A DNA stretch of 64,000 nucleotides from Elymus sibiricus (taxonomy: Eukaryota; Streptophyta; Magnoliopsida; Poales; Poaceae): positions 400,601,886-400,665,885 of the forward strand of contig CM077666.1 in NCBI GenBank assembly GCA_039707655.1, in the 5' to 3' direction. The notes beneath the pieces were generated by a model. That model did no database searches. It was given only the letters and a program-made list of their open reading frames with translations, and had not been told where the DNA came from. Numbering within the stretch: position 1 is the first letter of the stretch; the number at the start of each line of letters is the position of its first letter. The position numbers and the translations under genes were made by a program. Positions 45,701 through 55,535 of this stretch are shown in pieces.

Positions 45701-46312
45701 AGGGGTTTGAAGACATACTCTCTCAGTCTTGATCACTCGTATGTTTCAAGAGTTTACAGTCATTATCGGGATTTTTAATTTGCCACATTCGTCCCACCAA
45801 TAAATGGTCTCTTTTCTGTTGCCTGTTAATGTTTTGCAGGATGTGGTTCCACAAGCCTGTGAAAGCTGATGACTGGTTGTTATATGTGGTAAGCTATTGG
45901 CTTGTATCTTCAATTGATCATGATAGAAATAAAATTTGTTCAAGAGGCTCTCATCTTAATGTCATCTTCCCTTCATGAACACAGATCGACAGCCCATCCG
46001 CACACGGTGGTAGGGGATTCGTCACCGGACGTATGTTCAACCGGCAAGGAGAGGTATGCACATTCATTTTATTCTTTCAAAGCTTCGACTGTGATACTGC
46101 TTACTCCCTCCGATCCAAAAAAAGTGTCGTGGCTTTAGTTCAGCAGTTCAAAGCTGAGCTAAAGCCACGACACTCTTTTTGGATCGGAGGGAGTACTATT
46201 TTTCTCATCTAAAATAAATTTCGTAAATTGTCAGCTCATCGTGTCGCTGACCCAAGAGGCGTTGATTAGGAGGGCCAAGACACCTGGGCAAACCCCAAGG
46301 CCGAAGCTTTGA
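39732..46312 (+). CDS. ACH2: Acyl-CoA thioesterase II with N-terminal cNMP-binding-like region
   Basis: The protein hydrolyses acyl-CoA to free fatty acid and CoA, probably in peroxisomes. Sixteen exons join in frame: 39732-39915, 41203-41270, 41800-41881, 42032-42078, 42212-42337, 42678-42755, 43626-43713, 43915-44027, 44581-44643, 44717-44772, 45223-45315, 45502-45558, 45637-45738, 45840-45888, 45985-46053 and 46235-46312, giving 450 residues. Residues about 30-145 are the cyclic-nucleotide-binding-like segment ([35 protein letters not shown]). Two hot-dog folds of the TesB family follow, with [20 protein letters not shown], the [12 protein letters not shown] strand, then [18 protein letters not shown] and [27 protein letters not shown]. 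It ends PKL, a variant peroxisomal type 1 signal. The architecture equals Arabidopsis acyl-CoA hydrolases ACH1/ACH2; the symbol is by homology. The introns after exons 6 and 9 start with GC. No break is seen. Confidence 0.92.
40321..40576. mobile_element. Stowaway MITE nested in the outer MITE
   Basis: CTCCCTCCGTTTTTATTTAC at the left and its reverse complement GTAAATAAAAACGGAGGGAG at the right are perfect 20-bp inverted ends, flanked by TA at 40319-40320 and 40577-40578. The interior carries the TTGACTTTGACC words and forms a near-continuous hairpin. Confidence 0.9.
40827..41005 (-). mobile_element. Au-type SINE, 18-bp TSD
   Basis: AGCCCTTTAAATCGGAAA flanks it exactly at 40809-40826 and 41006-41023. 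On the minus strand it starts GGAGCCTTGGCGCAGTGG (A box) and has GGGTTCAAGTCC (B box), a tRNA-derived polymerase III promoter, then the Au SINE body ending at the TTT side. It appears full length (179 bp). Confidence 0.9.
45060..45122. mobile_element. Stowaway mini-MITE in intron 10
   Basis: CTCCCTCCGTCCCATTATAT pairs with ATATTATGGGACGGAGGGAG; TA on both sides (45058-45059, 45123-45124). Only 63 bp long. Confidence 0.85.
46104..46193. mobile_element. Stowaway MITE in the last intron
   Basis: CTCCCTCCGATCCAAAAA pairs with TTTTTGGATCGGAGGGAG; TA on both sides (46102-46103, 46194-46195). Nearly the whole 90 bp is one hairpin (CGTGGCTTTAG... with CTAAAGCCACG), about 40 bp from the last acceptor site. 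Confidence 0.9.
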
Positions 46313-47072
46313 GATGTGCAGAAGAGCCGTGCCTGTACTATAATATTTTCTTTTCCTTTGCTGTTCCAGATTTTTATCTTTAAATACACCAAAACAGCGG
46401 TGAGATTTATGTATAGGAGTACAGCTTACAGCTTGAATTTGGCACACATACTTGGTGTGAATGATTGTATCCTTGCATGCTGATTCACATTCAGGTTTTC
46501 CTCTGCATATGTGGATGGCAATTGCCAATGTACCTCAAATTCGAAGTTTTGTCATCCTGAGGTCATGTAGTACCATTTCAATTGTCTGTTCCACGCTTAA
46601 TTTAAGTCTTGGGCCTTGTGCAAAGAAGTTAAATATATTGCACCTCTTCCATGCTTCTGTTAAAATGGCGAAACTATTGCCAATGTGACTCTATCCTATA
46701 CTTTGTCTGATGCACACACAGGCTTCACAATCAGTAGGCAATGTTAGCCTATCACACATTAACATATCAGAACTACGGGTGACAAAACGGGAACATGTAC
46801 CGCCTTGTCTTTCACATATAATGTTCAGAAACAAGTTACCAAAGAGTACACAGCCTGGAGAAGTAACCAAAATAGCCACACACACACACACACTGATTAA
46901 ATACATCTGGACAAAATGTTACTCCCTCATATCGATGCTTTGTCAGTAACAGATCCCGCCTAAGTACTACTTGAATCAGGCTATTTCAACACAACATGTT
47001 ACAAATGGTACATTTGCTGAGTGAGCAAGCAGCCCCACGCGTAATAGATCAAGCAAAAGCACAATATCACCG
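46313..47072. other. Region between convergent genes
   Basis: Holds the 3' UTRs of the thioesterase (plus) and of the small coiled-coil gene (minus). A CA dinucleotide run lies at 46876-46893. No gene. Confidence 0.5.
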
Positions 47073-48681
47073 CTACCGTTTTCTTTGGAAAACAGGATGT
47101 ATATTCACATTCAATTGCTCCACCTTCTCCATGCGAGTAACACATTCGTTCATTTTCTTAAGTACCTTGGGCATGGCCGCGATATTTGCCTCGGTCTTGG
47201 ATTTGAACATCTTTAGCTTTTCAAGCATATTTTGTTCAGCTTCGGCAGGCGAGGTTCCAGCGGCAGATTGTGCTTCACTTGGAACTTCTGCAATATCCAT
47301 ACTGGTGTCAGCCTTGGTGTACTACCAATTTTTTGTAAAATTGTCACTGCATTATTATATGTTTGCCCTTTATTCATGCCGTGACAATTGATGTTTAATC
47401 TACCATGGTTGCAAAGTGACAGCTGAGCTCGTAGTCAGGTATTTTTTGGGTAAATGATAGCGAAATTAGTAGGGGCTGATTTGTGATGAGGTGGCACACA
47501 TATTTAGTTGAATTTGCAAAGGAGAAAACAGGGTGAGAAAACAGAGGTCCACTTTTTTAGCTTTGGCATTTGAAAGGGCTAATAATTCTGGGTTACAGTT
47601 AAGCACTTGGGCAAAGAATTATCAGCAATTGCCGACCAAATAACAAACCCAGCTAAAACTACAATACATCCAATCAGGATACACTCTGCTAACTCATGCT
47701 TTATAAAATAATCATGCAACATGTTTTCTTACATATAATATATGTCAAACTTTACATAATTCCCTCTCAATCGTAGCAAACACAGCACACCGTGTAAGGT
47801 CAGATGATAAATTGCCAACATTTCGTTTCATAACAGAACTAAGTTGAGATTACCATTAAGAAGAAATAAGCATGAATTTCTTGGTTCTGTTTCACATGGT
47901 AGTCGATTATGATGATCATGTTTGCCTAACAATTTTTTGCCTATATTACTGTTTGGCTAACAAAGCTTCTCTCTGTTTTCGTGGTTATTTTCCCACAACT
48001 GATTATAAAGCTAGTTCCGCACAACACAACGCAGTTTAGCAAGCACAAACTGAGCCTTAGCAAATATTGTCAACTACCAAAGTACCAATGGCAACCAGGG
48101 ACTCGGTTATAACTTACCTAGACTAGAAATCAGTGATTCCTCTGATTATTTGCGGAAAAATTGTGCAAACAGAGACAAATCCCTCCCTCCGTTTCTCTAA
48201 AAAATAGCTCAAAAGTGTTAACTTAGATCCAAAATGCTGGCTTTTACCCATGTCTCCCTATTCCCAAGCCCTGACTAGCAGTAAATCTCAAACGGGGGCA
48301 TTTTTCTATGTATACTTCAAGCACTACCTATCGACGGGCAAATCATAGAAACCCCCAAAATGGGGGCGAACTAACCGGAAACCCTATTACCGGAGCAAGG
48401 CCGGAAGCGCGCATACCTACGCAGGCGGGCGGACGGAGGGCGACGAGGCGCGATACTGTGGCGTCGATGAAGCGGGCGGCGGCGTCACGGCGGTGCTCGA
48501 GTATTCGACGGCCCAGATCGGCCACCTCCCTCTCCAGCTCCTCAATGTCCTCCTCGTCCGCCGCCTCGTCCGTCCCTAAGGAGGTGGAGGAGGAGGCGAC
48601 GGCGGAAGATGCAGGGGCCTTGCGCTTTAGGCGGTTGGGCGTTGCTCCGGCTTGGCTCGGCGCGAGCGAGGCCCCCGCCAT
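47073..48681 (-). CDS. Small coiled-coil protein, unknown function, two exons
   Basis: Exon 1 (48681 to about 48421) encodes [20 protein letters not shown], a Ser/Ala-rich stretch and a helix-prone acidic segment [20 protein letters not shown] followed by [20 protein letters not shown]. Exon 2 (about 47321-47073) encodes a second helix, [20 protein letters not shown], and ends [17 protein letters not shown]. Joining in frame gives about 169 residues. The exact donor is unsure: GTAGGT at 48420 keeps the frame, while the stronger GTATGC at 48416 does not. The heptad-like spacing suggests a coiled coil, possibly a subunit of a larger complex. I do not recognise the family. The C-terminal residues look conserved-type rather than random, and codon use is like the neighbours. 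Confidence 0.6.
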
Positions 48682-48897
48682 GGGGAGCTAGGAGTGCGTG
48701 GGTGGGAGCGGAGGCGAGCAGAGAAGCGGACGAAGGAGAGGCGGAGAGAGCGATTCAATTTTGGCAGATGGGAGGTGGGACCCGCATTAAGGTTGGCTCG
48801 CTTCTCTCTTCTTGTGAAGGAGGAGGGTTCGCTTCTGAAATCTCGAATTCAAATGAAATTAGGCGGAGCAACTCACACAATGTCATTTGAAAGCAGC

Positions 48898-48898
<1 letters not shown>

Positions 48899-48922
<24 letters not shown>
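48899..48922 (+). repeat. (CT)n microsatellite
   Basis: Twelve CT units upstream of the small coiled-coil gene; on that gene's strand it is a GA run about 220 nt before the ATG, a usual 5' UTR/promoter position in plants. Confidence 0.8.
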
Positions 48923-48928
<6 letters not shown>

Positions 48929-49380
48929 AGCCGCCGCCAAGACTCCTCCTCCTCCTGACATGCGCCTCCTCCTGAAAAAAACCTAGCCGCCGCCACCACC
49001 TCCGCCTCCACCATAGATCGGTTCCCCCTCCTCCGGCCGGCCTCGCCGGTTGTTAGGGCATATTTCTCCCTTAGTCGTTTTGGTGATTGATGACAATGCA
49101 TTTGCGGACTAATCGTGTGCATTGAGCATTTCAGATAATCTATTATATGGCACAAGACGATTCTTGCCCCTCGGTGTGTTAAAGCCAAGACAGTTATTTT
49201 TCCTACGTTTCTTTTTCGGTGGACTTGATTCGTAGGGAAACCGTACTATTAAGAGGGGGTCCGCTTCGGAAAGGTTGGGGTGGAATCATCACGTACACGT
49301 CTTTCATTGTGCACCCACTTTCCTTCCCGCAACTTTGGAGTTCCATATGTTTCTTCTGTCAACCGTCCTATAAGCTGCTA

Positions 49381-49916
49381 AGCGGCAGTACCGCTCCTCT
49401 AAGCGGTAGTACCGCTGGTGAACGGTAGTACCGTCGGTCCAGTACCGTGCGTACTACCGCTTAATCGAGGTGTTCTGTTGTCTCTTCGCGGTTAGCGGAA
49501 GTGGCGCGGCAGTAGGGCGGTAGTACCGCTTGCGCTACTTCCGCCCCTACCATCGCTCCGCTACCGTCGGTCTCGTTGTAGCTCAGAATGCTAAGCGGCA
49601 GTAGAGCGGCAGTAGGGCGGTAGTACCGCTTGCCTGCGAGCGGCACTACCACCCGGCCACTACCGCTGCTACTACCACTTAATCGACAGCTTCTGGACTC
49701 GTGTGCCACTTCGCGGCAGTAGGGCGGTAGTAAGCGCGCGGTAGTACCGCTCCTGGTGTATTACCGCCGTACTACAGCCCTACCACCGTCTGGTTCCTTT
49801 GTACTCAGCGGTAGTACCGCTCCGGCGGCACTACCGGCTCGAGGCTCTTCGCCTGTTGCATTGTATGCCTGGAACTACCGCCCGGGCGAGTACCGCTCAT
49901 GGAGCGGTAGTACCGC
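49381..49916. repeat. Palindromic GCGGTAGTACCGC cluster in the solo LTR
   Basis: At least six perfect copies of the 13-bp palindrome (near 49404, 49517, 49617, 49738, 49807, 49902) and many half sites are spread over 0.5 kb upstream of the LTR TATA box. Confidence 0.85.
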
Positions 49917-49961
49917 TTGTGTGCGGGTTGTGGACAGAAAAACGGTTGGATTTGTCCCCAC

Positions 49962-49969
49962 TATATAAA
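49962..49969 (+). promoter_or_regulatory. LTR TATA box
   Basis: CACTATATAAAGGGGG lies in the middle of the solo LTR, just after the palindrome cluster; a transcript would start near 49995 and read through the TTG repeat. Confidence 0.6.
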
Positions 49970-50543
49970 GGGGGTCTTCTTCCCCAAGAAGACTTACCTC
50001 TTATCCTCCTAAGCTCCACTGTTGCTCCAAGCTCCATTTTCGCCCGATCTCTCTCCCTAGCCAACAACTCTTGTTGATTTTCTAGGGTTTGCTTGAGAGG
50101 GCCCCGATCTACACTTCCACCAAGAGATATTTGATTCCCCCCACTAATCCCTTGCGGATCTTGTTACTCTTGGGTGTTTGAGCACCCTAGAAAGAAGAGG
50201 TCACCTCGGAGCTACATTCCATTATGATGAAGCTTCGTGGTGGTGTTGGGAGCCTCCAATTAAGTTGTGGAGAGAGCCCCAACCTTGTTTGTAAAGGTCC
50301 GGTTGCCGCCTTCAAGGGCACCACTAGTGGAATCACGACATCTTGCATTGTGCGAGGGCGTGAGGAGAATACGGTGGCCCTAGTGGCTTCTTGGGGAGCA
50401 TTGTGCCTCCACACCGCTCCAACGGAGACGTACTTCCCCTCAAAGGGAAGAAACTTCGGGAACACATCCTCGTCTTCATCGGCTCCACTTGTGGTTACTT
50501 CATACCTTTACTTTGTGCAAGCTATTGTTGTGTTGTATCATTT

Positions 50544-50564
50544 GCTTGCTTGCTTGCTTGCTGC

Positions 50565-50647
<83 letters not shown>
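50544..50647 (+). repeat. (GCTT)n then (TTG)n microsatellite
   Basis: About five GCTT units lead into 27 uninterrupted TTG units (50566-50647). Such purity implies recent expansion and probable length variation. Confidence 0.9.
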
Positions 50648-51491
50648 AGCATCATATAGGTTGCTCACCTAGTTGCATATCTAGACAACCTATTTGTTAA
50701 GAAAAGCTAAAAGTTGGTAGTTGCCTATTCACCCCCCCCCTCTAGTCAACCATATCGACCCTTTCACCGGTGTCGGGAGGTGTGGGGAACCCGATCTATG
50801 AGTGGAGTTCTTCATATTAGTAGTGTTTTCATTAGATTGGTTTAGGGTTTTGGTAATCCTCTTCTTCTTTGGAGATGGCATTGTCTACAAGAAGTAATCT
50901 TTGTCCCTTTGTTCGACAACGAGATCTCCTTCCCGACGTCAATGGTGGTGTTGAAAGATTAAATTTGTCTAGGTATGGTCCTTCAGATCTTGCTTCGCCA
51001 GATCGCTTTTGGATTTTTTTTGTCATGGTTGCCGCGAGGAGGATTGTCCTCGCAATATTTGTCCCGGCTGCTACGTCCTCGACAATGGTGATTCGTACTC
51101 TCGGTTCCCAGCGACGTCGACCTGGCTGTTCGGTTTTTTGTCCCTGGAATACCAGTGTTGGTGCTCTTGCCGATGTTGGTTGATTACTTTATTGGCTACA
51201 TGCATGCATGCATCGCAGCCTTGGCATTGCGGCTCAAATTAAAACTATGGGAGAACCCTCGTTGGTATTTACAGGTCTATGGTTTGATACCTTTGTTATT
51301 TTCCCGCGGCTGCCTTCAGAAAAGTAATATCGTGTCATGGAAGAAGAAAGAGTTTGAAGATATCGAAGATTTGCTTGTTTCTTTTAGACTTTATTTTGTA
51401 ATCGCTGTAGTCAGCTCATGTATCTCTACCATGTACAATTCGCTACTATAAATATATAATGGTATTGATTGTCAAAAAAAACCTAGCCGCC

Positions 51492-52801
51492 ACCGCCATG
51501 TTTCTTCCTCACACCGCCGCAACGGCCCCCCTCCTCTTCCCCGTCTGGCGGCAAGAGGAGTGGCGGTGACATTGACGAGATGGTGGCCGTGATTGCATGT
51601 TCGAATAAGGTATTTTCCTACCTCAAAGACGTCTGATCTGGCATCGGAAAGAGCCCCTGAGAGTTTCTTTTTTTCGATGAAAAGGGGTCTCCCCCCGGTT
51701 CCATTCATATAGAAAGAAACCATACATCCTTCGAGTACCATTCTTACCCTGAGAGTTGTGTCCCCAGATCTATTGGCTATCTTCATATCTTCCCAGTTGG
51801 TGTGTCCTTCAAGGAGAGCAATTGACTGACCATTGATGCGATGACTTCGACATCTTTTCCTATGTTGTTCTATGGTATGGTCCAGTTTCTTCAACCCCTT
51901 TGGACCGATGGTGATGGATTGCAAGCCTGTTTTGCGTGGGGTGACGCTTCAACCGATGCTTCTTCAGTGACCTCTAAATCTCGTCTCAAGGGGTGAGTGG
52001 CTATTGCTATCTTTAAAGCATGATATGACGAAAGCGTTTGCAGGCATCCCTTTTCTTTATCGTAGGGTGTAGTTTTTCAACTTGCGACGGGTGGCGTATA
52101 ATTGGAAGAAGAAGAAGACTAGTACGTTTTACAATGTAATTTTATTTTGTATTGGCCGGTTTGTGTCCGATTGTCTTTCATATATTAATTATTGTTTTTC
52201 TGATAAATATCAGATATAAGATGCCTTTTAGCTTTGGAAAAAGAAAACACATATAATGTAAGAAAAAACTAACAACTTTCAAGATCATGACCGCTCAATC
52301 CCAATGCGACGACTACGAAATAATGAAAATGGAAGAAATCAGGACAAAGTTTGAATAAGATTGTATTCACATATATTCCATCCATCTGGTATGTAAGGCC
52401 TATTTTGTTTGGCTAAAACAACATTTTGGTAGACATCTGTTGTAGAGCATCTCCAACAAGTTCCCCTTCTCGTATAAATAACTTGATTACGCCAAGTTGA
52501 GACAAAAAAATTGCTTCAACAGCTCGTAACGCGAAAACAAATTAGGGGACACATATAATCAGGCCAACCTCCCTTCTATCCAGAGGAAGAAAACCTTTCC
52601 CTAAAATTGGCGGGAAGCAACCGTTGAAGTTTCACGCCGCATCCACACCAGCCGCCTTGTCGCTGTGCTACCTGTCCGCCTCGGTCCGTCGCTGCCTCTC
52701 GCACCCTCCTCTCCAAGCCACACGTCTCGAACTCACCGGACCTACCCCTGACCGGCCACCCCTTCCTCTCGTTCGCATTGCCTTCGGATGACCCAAGGTA
52801 T
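51492..52801. other. Intergenic, no gene
   Basis: Contains an 81-bp retroposon tail (51666-51746). GAGCATCTCCAACAAGTTCC near 52446 is a PIF/Tourist-like terminus without a found partner. No coding sequence. Confidence 0.4.
51666..51746 (-). mobile_element. Very short 5'-truncated retroposon
   Basis: CCCTGAGAGTT flanks it at 51655-51665 and 51747-51757. It starts with a T run, the poly(A) end of a minus-strand insertion, and includes the TTCATATAGAAAGAAACC word. Only the 3' tail was copied. Confidence 0.7.
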
Positions 52802-53078
52802 TGATACGTCCATTTTGCATCATGTTTTTCTACTGTTATTTTATAGTGTTTTTAATCAATATAACACTTTGTGGAGTAATTCTAATGCCTTTTCTCTCTT
52901 AATATGCAAGATTTACACAAGGAGGGAGAATGCCGGCAGCTAGAATTCTGGACCTGAAAAAGCTATGTCAGAGATACCTATTCTGCACATCTCCAAATGA
53001 GCTGAAATTTCACGGAGAATTATTTTGGAATAAATAAAAAATACTGGAAGCAAGAAGTACCAGAGGGGGCCACCCAGG

Positions 53079-53138
53079 TGCCCACGAGGCACCAGGGCGC
53101 GCCACACCCCCCAGGCGCGCCCTGGTACCTCGTGGGGC
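53079..53138. repeat. Hairpin in the outer Gypsy LTR
   Basis: GCACCAGGGCGCGCC in the left arm pairs with GGCGCGCCCTGGTACC in the right arm as part of a stem of about 25 bp with a 10-base loop. It stands 31 bases before the TATA box at 53170. Confidence 0.8.
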
Positions 53139-53169
53139 CCCTGTCCAGCCTCTGGCCCCCATTTTCTGG

Positions 53170-53177
53170 TATATAAG
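53170..53177 (+). promoter_or_regulatory. Outer Gypsy LTR TATA box
   Basis: GGTATATAAGTCC, a strong plant TATA box, directly downstream of the hairpin. Confidence 0.65.
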
Positions 53178-53733
53178 TCCATTTGCCCTAGAAAAAATAT
53201 AGAGAAGACTTTCGGGACGGTGCGCCGCCGTCTCGAGGCGGAACTTGGGCAGGAGCACTTTTGCTCTCTGGTGGAGAGATTCTGTCGGGGATACTTCCCT
53301 CCGGGAGGGGGAAATCGTCGCCATCGACATCACCAGCGATCCTCTCATCGTGGGAGGACTAATCTTCATCAACATCTTCACCAGGACCATCTCATCTCAA
53401 ACCCTAGTTCATCTCTTGTATTCAATCTTTGTCTCAAAACCTCAGATTGGTACCTGTGGGTTGCTAGTAGTGTTGATTACATCTTGTAGTTGATTCTAGT
53501 TGGTTTATTTGGTGGAAGATTATATGTTCAGATCTATTATGCTATTCAACACCTCTCTGATCTTGGACATGATTATGATGTGTGAGTAGTTACTTTTGTT
53601 CTTGAGGACATGGGAGAAGTCTTGTCATAAGTAATCATGTGAATTTGGTATTCGTTCGATATTTTGATGATATGTATGTTGTTGATTCCCTTAGTGGTGT
53701 CGTGTGAACGTCGACTACATGACACTTCACCAT

Positions 53734-55315
53734 TGATACGTCTCCAACGTATCTATAATTTTTGATTGTTCCATGTTGTTATAATATCAATCTTGGATGT
53801 TTTTATAATCATTTACAGCAATTTTATATCATTTTTGGAGACTAACCTATTAACCTAGTGCCCAGTGCCAGTTGCTGTTTTCTGCCCTGTTTTTGTTTCA
53901 CAGAAAATCAATATCAAACGAAGTCCAAATACAGTGAAACTTTTTGGAGATTTTTTCTTGGGTAAGAAGAATACCAGAAGCTTCGAGGGGAGGCCAGAAG
54001 ACCTTGGTGGGCCCCATGAGCCACCAGGGTGCGCCTGGGGGGGGGGGGCAGGCGCGCCCTGATGCCTCGTGGGCCCTACCAAGCTCCGTTTGACCTAATT
54101 CCAGCACTATAAATTCCAGAAAAATCAGAAACCCTCAGGAGAGTCCACGAAATACTTTTTACGCCGCCGCAAGCCTCTGTTCCAGAGAGATCCCATCTGG
54201 GGTCCTTCTCCGGTAATCTGCCGGAGGGGGAATCGATCACGGAGGGGCTCTACATCAACCTTGCTGCCTCTCCGATGATGCGTGAGTAGTTTACCACAGA
54301 CCTTCGGGTCCATAGGCAGTAGCAAGATGGCTTCTTCTCTCTTTTTGATGTTCAATACAATGTTCTCCATGATGTTTTTGGAGATCTATCCGATGTAATC
54401 TTTCTTTGCGGTGTGTTTGTTGGGATCCGATGAATTGTGAGTTTATGATCAGATTATCGATGAATATTATTTGAGTCTTCTCTGATCTCTTTTATGCATA
54501 ATTATTATAGCCTCGTATTTCTTCTCCGATCTATTGATTTGGTTTGGCCAACTAAGTTGATTTATCTTGCCATGGGAAGAGGTGCTTTGTAGTGGGTTTG
54601 ATCTTGCGGTGCTCAATCCCAGTGACAGAAAGGGACATGACACGTATGTATCGTTGCTACTAAGGGTAAAAAGATGGGATCTATTCAATGGGTTTATTAA
54701 TTCGTGAGTTTGTCTTGTCTACATCATGTCATCGTTCTTAAGGCATTACTCCGTTCTTATGGACTTAATTCACTAGATGCATGCTGGATAGCCCATCGAT
54801 GTGTGGAGTAATAGTAGTAGATGCAGGCAAGAGTCGGTCTACTAATCTTGGACGTGATGCCTATATACATGATCATTGCCTTGGATATCGTCATGATTAT
54901 TTGCTTTTCTATCAATTGCCCAACAGTAATTTGTCTACCCACCGTATGCTATTTTCTCGAGAGAAGCCTCTAGTGAAATCTATGGCCCCCGGGTCTACCA
55001 AAATCATATTACTAAAACCCTAAAAATATTGCTGCCATTTTCTTTTATTTATTTTATTTAGTATTTTTGCTGCAATCTATCAATCTATCAAATACAATTT
55101 AATCTTGCAATCTTACCGCCAAGGGATTGACAACCCCTTGTTTGCGTTGGGTGCAAGGATTTGTTGTTTGTGTGCAGGTACTGCTTACTAGGTGTTGTGT
55201 GATTCTCCTACTGGTTCGATAACCTTGGTTTCATAATTGAGGGAAATACTTATCTCTACTGTGCTGCATCATCCCTTCCTCTTCAGGGAAATACCAACGC
55301 AAGCTACAAGTAGCA
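53734..55315 (+). repeat. 5' LTR of the inner Gypsy element
   Basis: TGATACGTCTCCAACGTATC...AAGTAGCA. It has a GC-rich hairpin (54009-54076) and TATAAAT at 54108, again 31 bases apart. Confidence 0.9.
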
Positions 55316-55326
55316 GGAAGAATTTC

Positions 55327-55344
55327 TGGCGCCGTTGCCGGGGA
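55327..55344 (+). promoter_or_regulatory. Primer binding site, tRNA-Asp type
   Basis: TGGCGCCGTTGCCGGGGA, the usual Asp-tRNA complement in Athila/Tat-like plant Gypsy elements, 11 bases after the LTR end. Confidence 0.8.
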
Positions 55345-55535
55345 GACATCATCAACATTTATCAAGTACCTTTGCACAAACTCTCATCTCCTTGCATTTA
55401 TTTTATTTGCCATTTGCCTCTCGTTTTCATCTCCCCCACTTCTAAAACGTTTTTACAAAAATACAAAAATATTTTCCTTTGCCTTTTTGCCTTTTTTCTA
55501 GTTTGCTTGTTTGCTATTTTATTTGCGTAGCCACG

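Larger units (their letters stand above)
49051..50766 (+). mobile_element. Solo LTR, 1.7 kb, TSD CCGGT
   Basis: It starts TGTTAGGGCATATTTCTCCC and ends CCCTTTCA, so it has TG...CA termini. CCGGT occurs at 49046-49050 and 50767-50771, a 5-bp target duplication. There is one TATA box (49962), no internal coding region, no primer site. The family is not identified. An ORF at 50224-50649 ends in a Cys run from the TTG microsatellite and is not credible as a gene. Confidence 0.75.
48992..51474 (+). mobile_element. Retroposon with 17-bp TSD, split by a solo LTR
   Basis: AAAAAAACCTAGCCGCC stands at 48975-48991 and at 51475-51491. The segment ends in an A run on the plus strand, as a retroposon does. 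Removing the solo LTR and one CCGGT leaves about 760 bp: a GC-rich leader, an ATG at 50875 and a partial ORF (MALSTRSNLCPFVRQRD...), then an AT-rich 3' end. The part with Cys-rich ...DCPRNICPGCYVLDNG is intriguing but out of frame with the start. No reverse transcriptase. Confidence 0.6.

Noticed and set aside
49381..49916. Regularly recurring 13-mers resembling a CRISPR array
   Set aside because: Short palindromes at irregular spacing inside an LTR of a plant genome; no spacers of constant length and no cas genes.
50224..50649. 141-residue ORF ending in a long Cys run
   Set aside because: The Cys run is the TTG microsatellite read in one frame, and the ORF lies inside a solo LTR.
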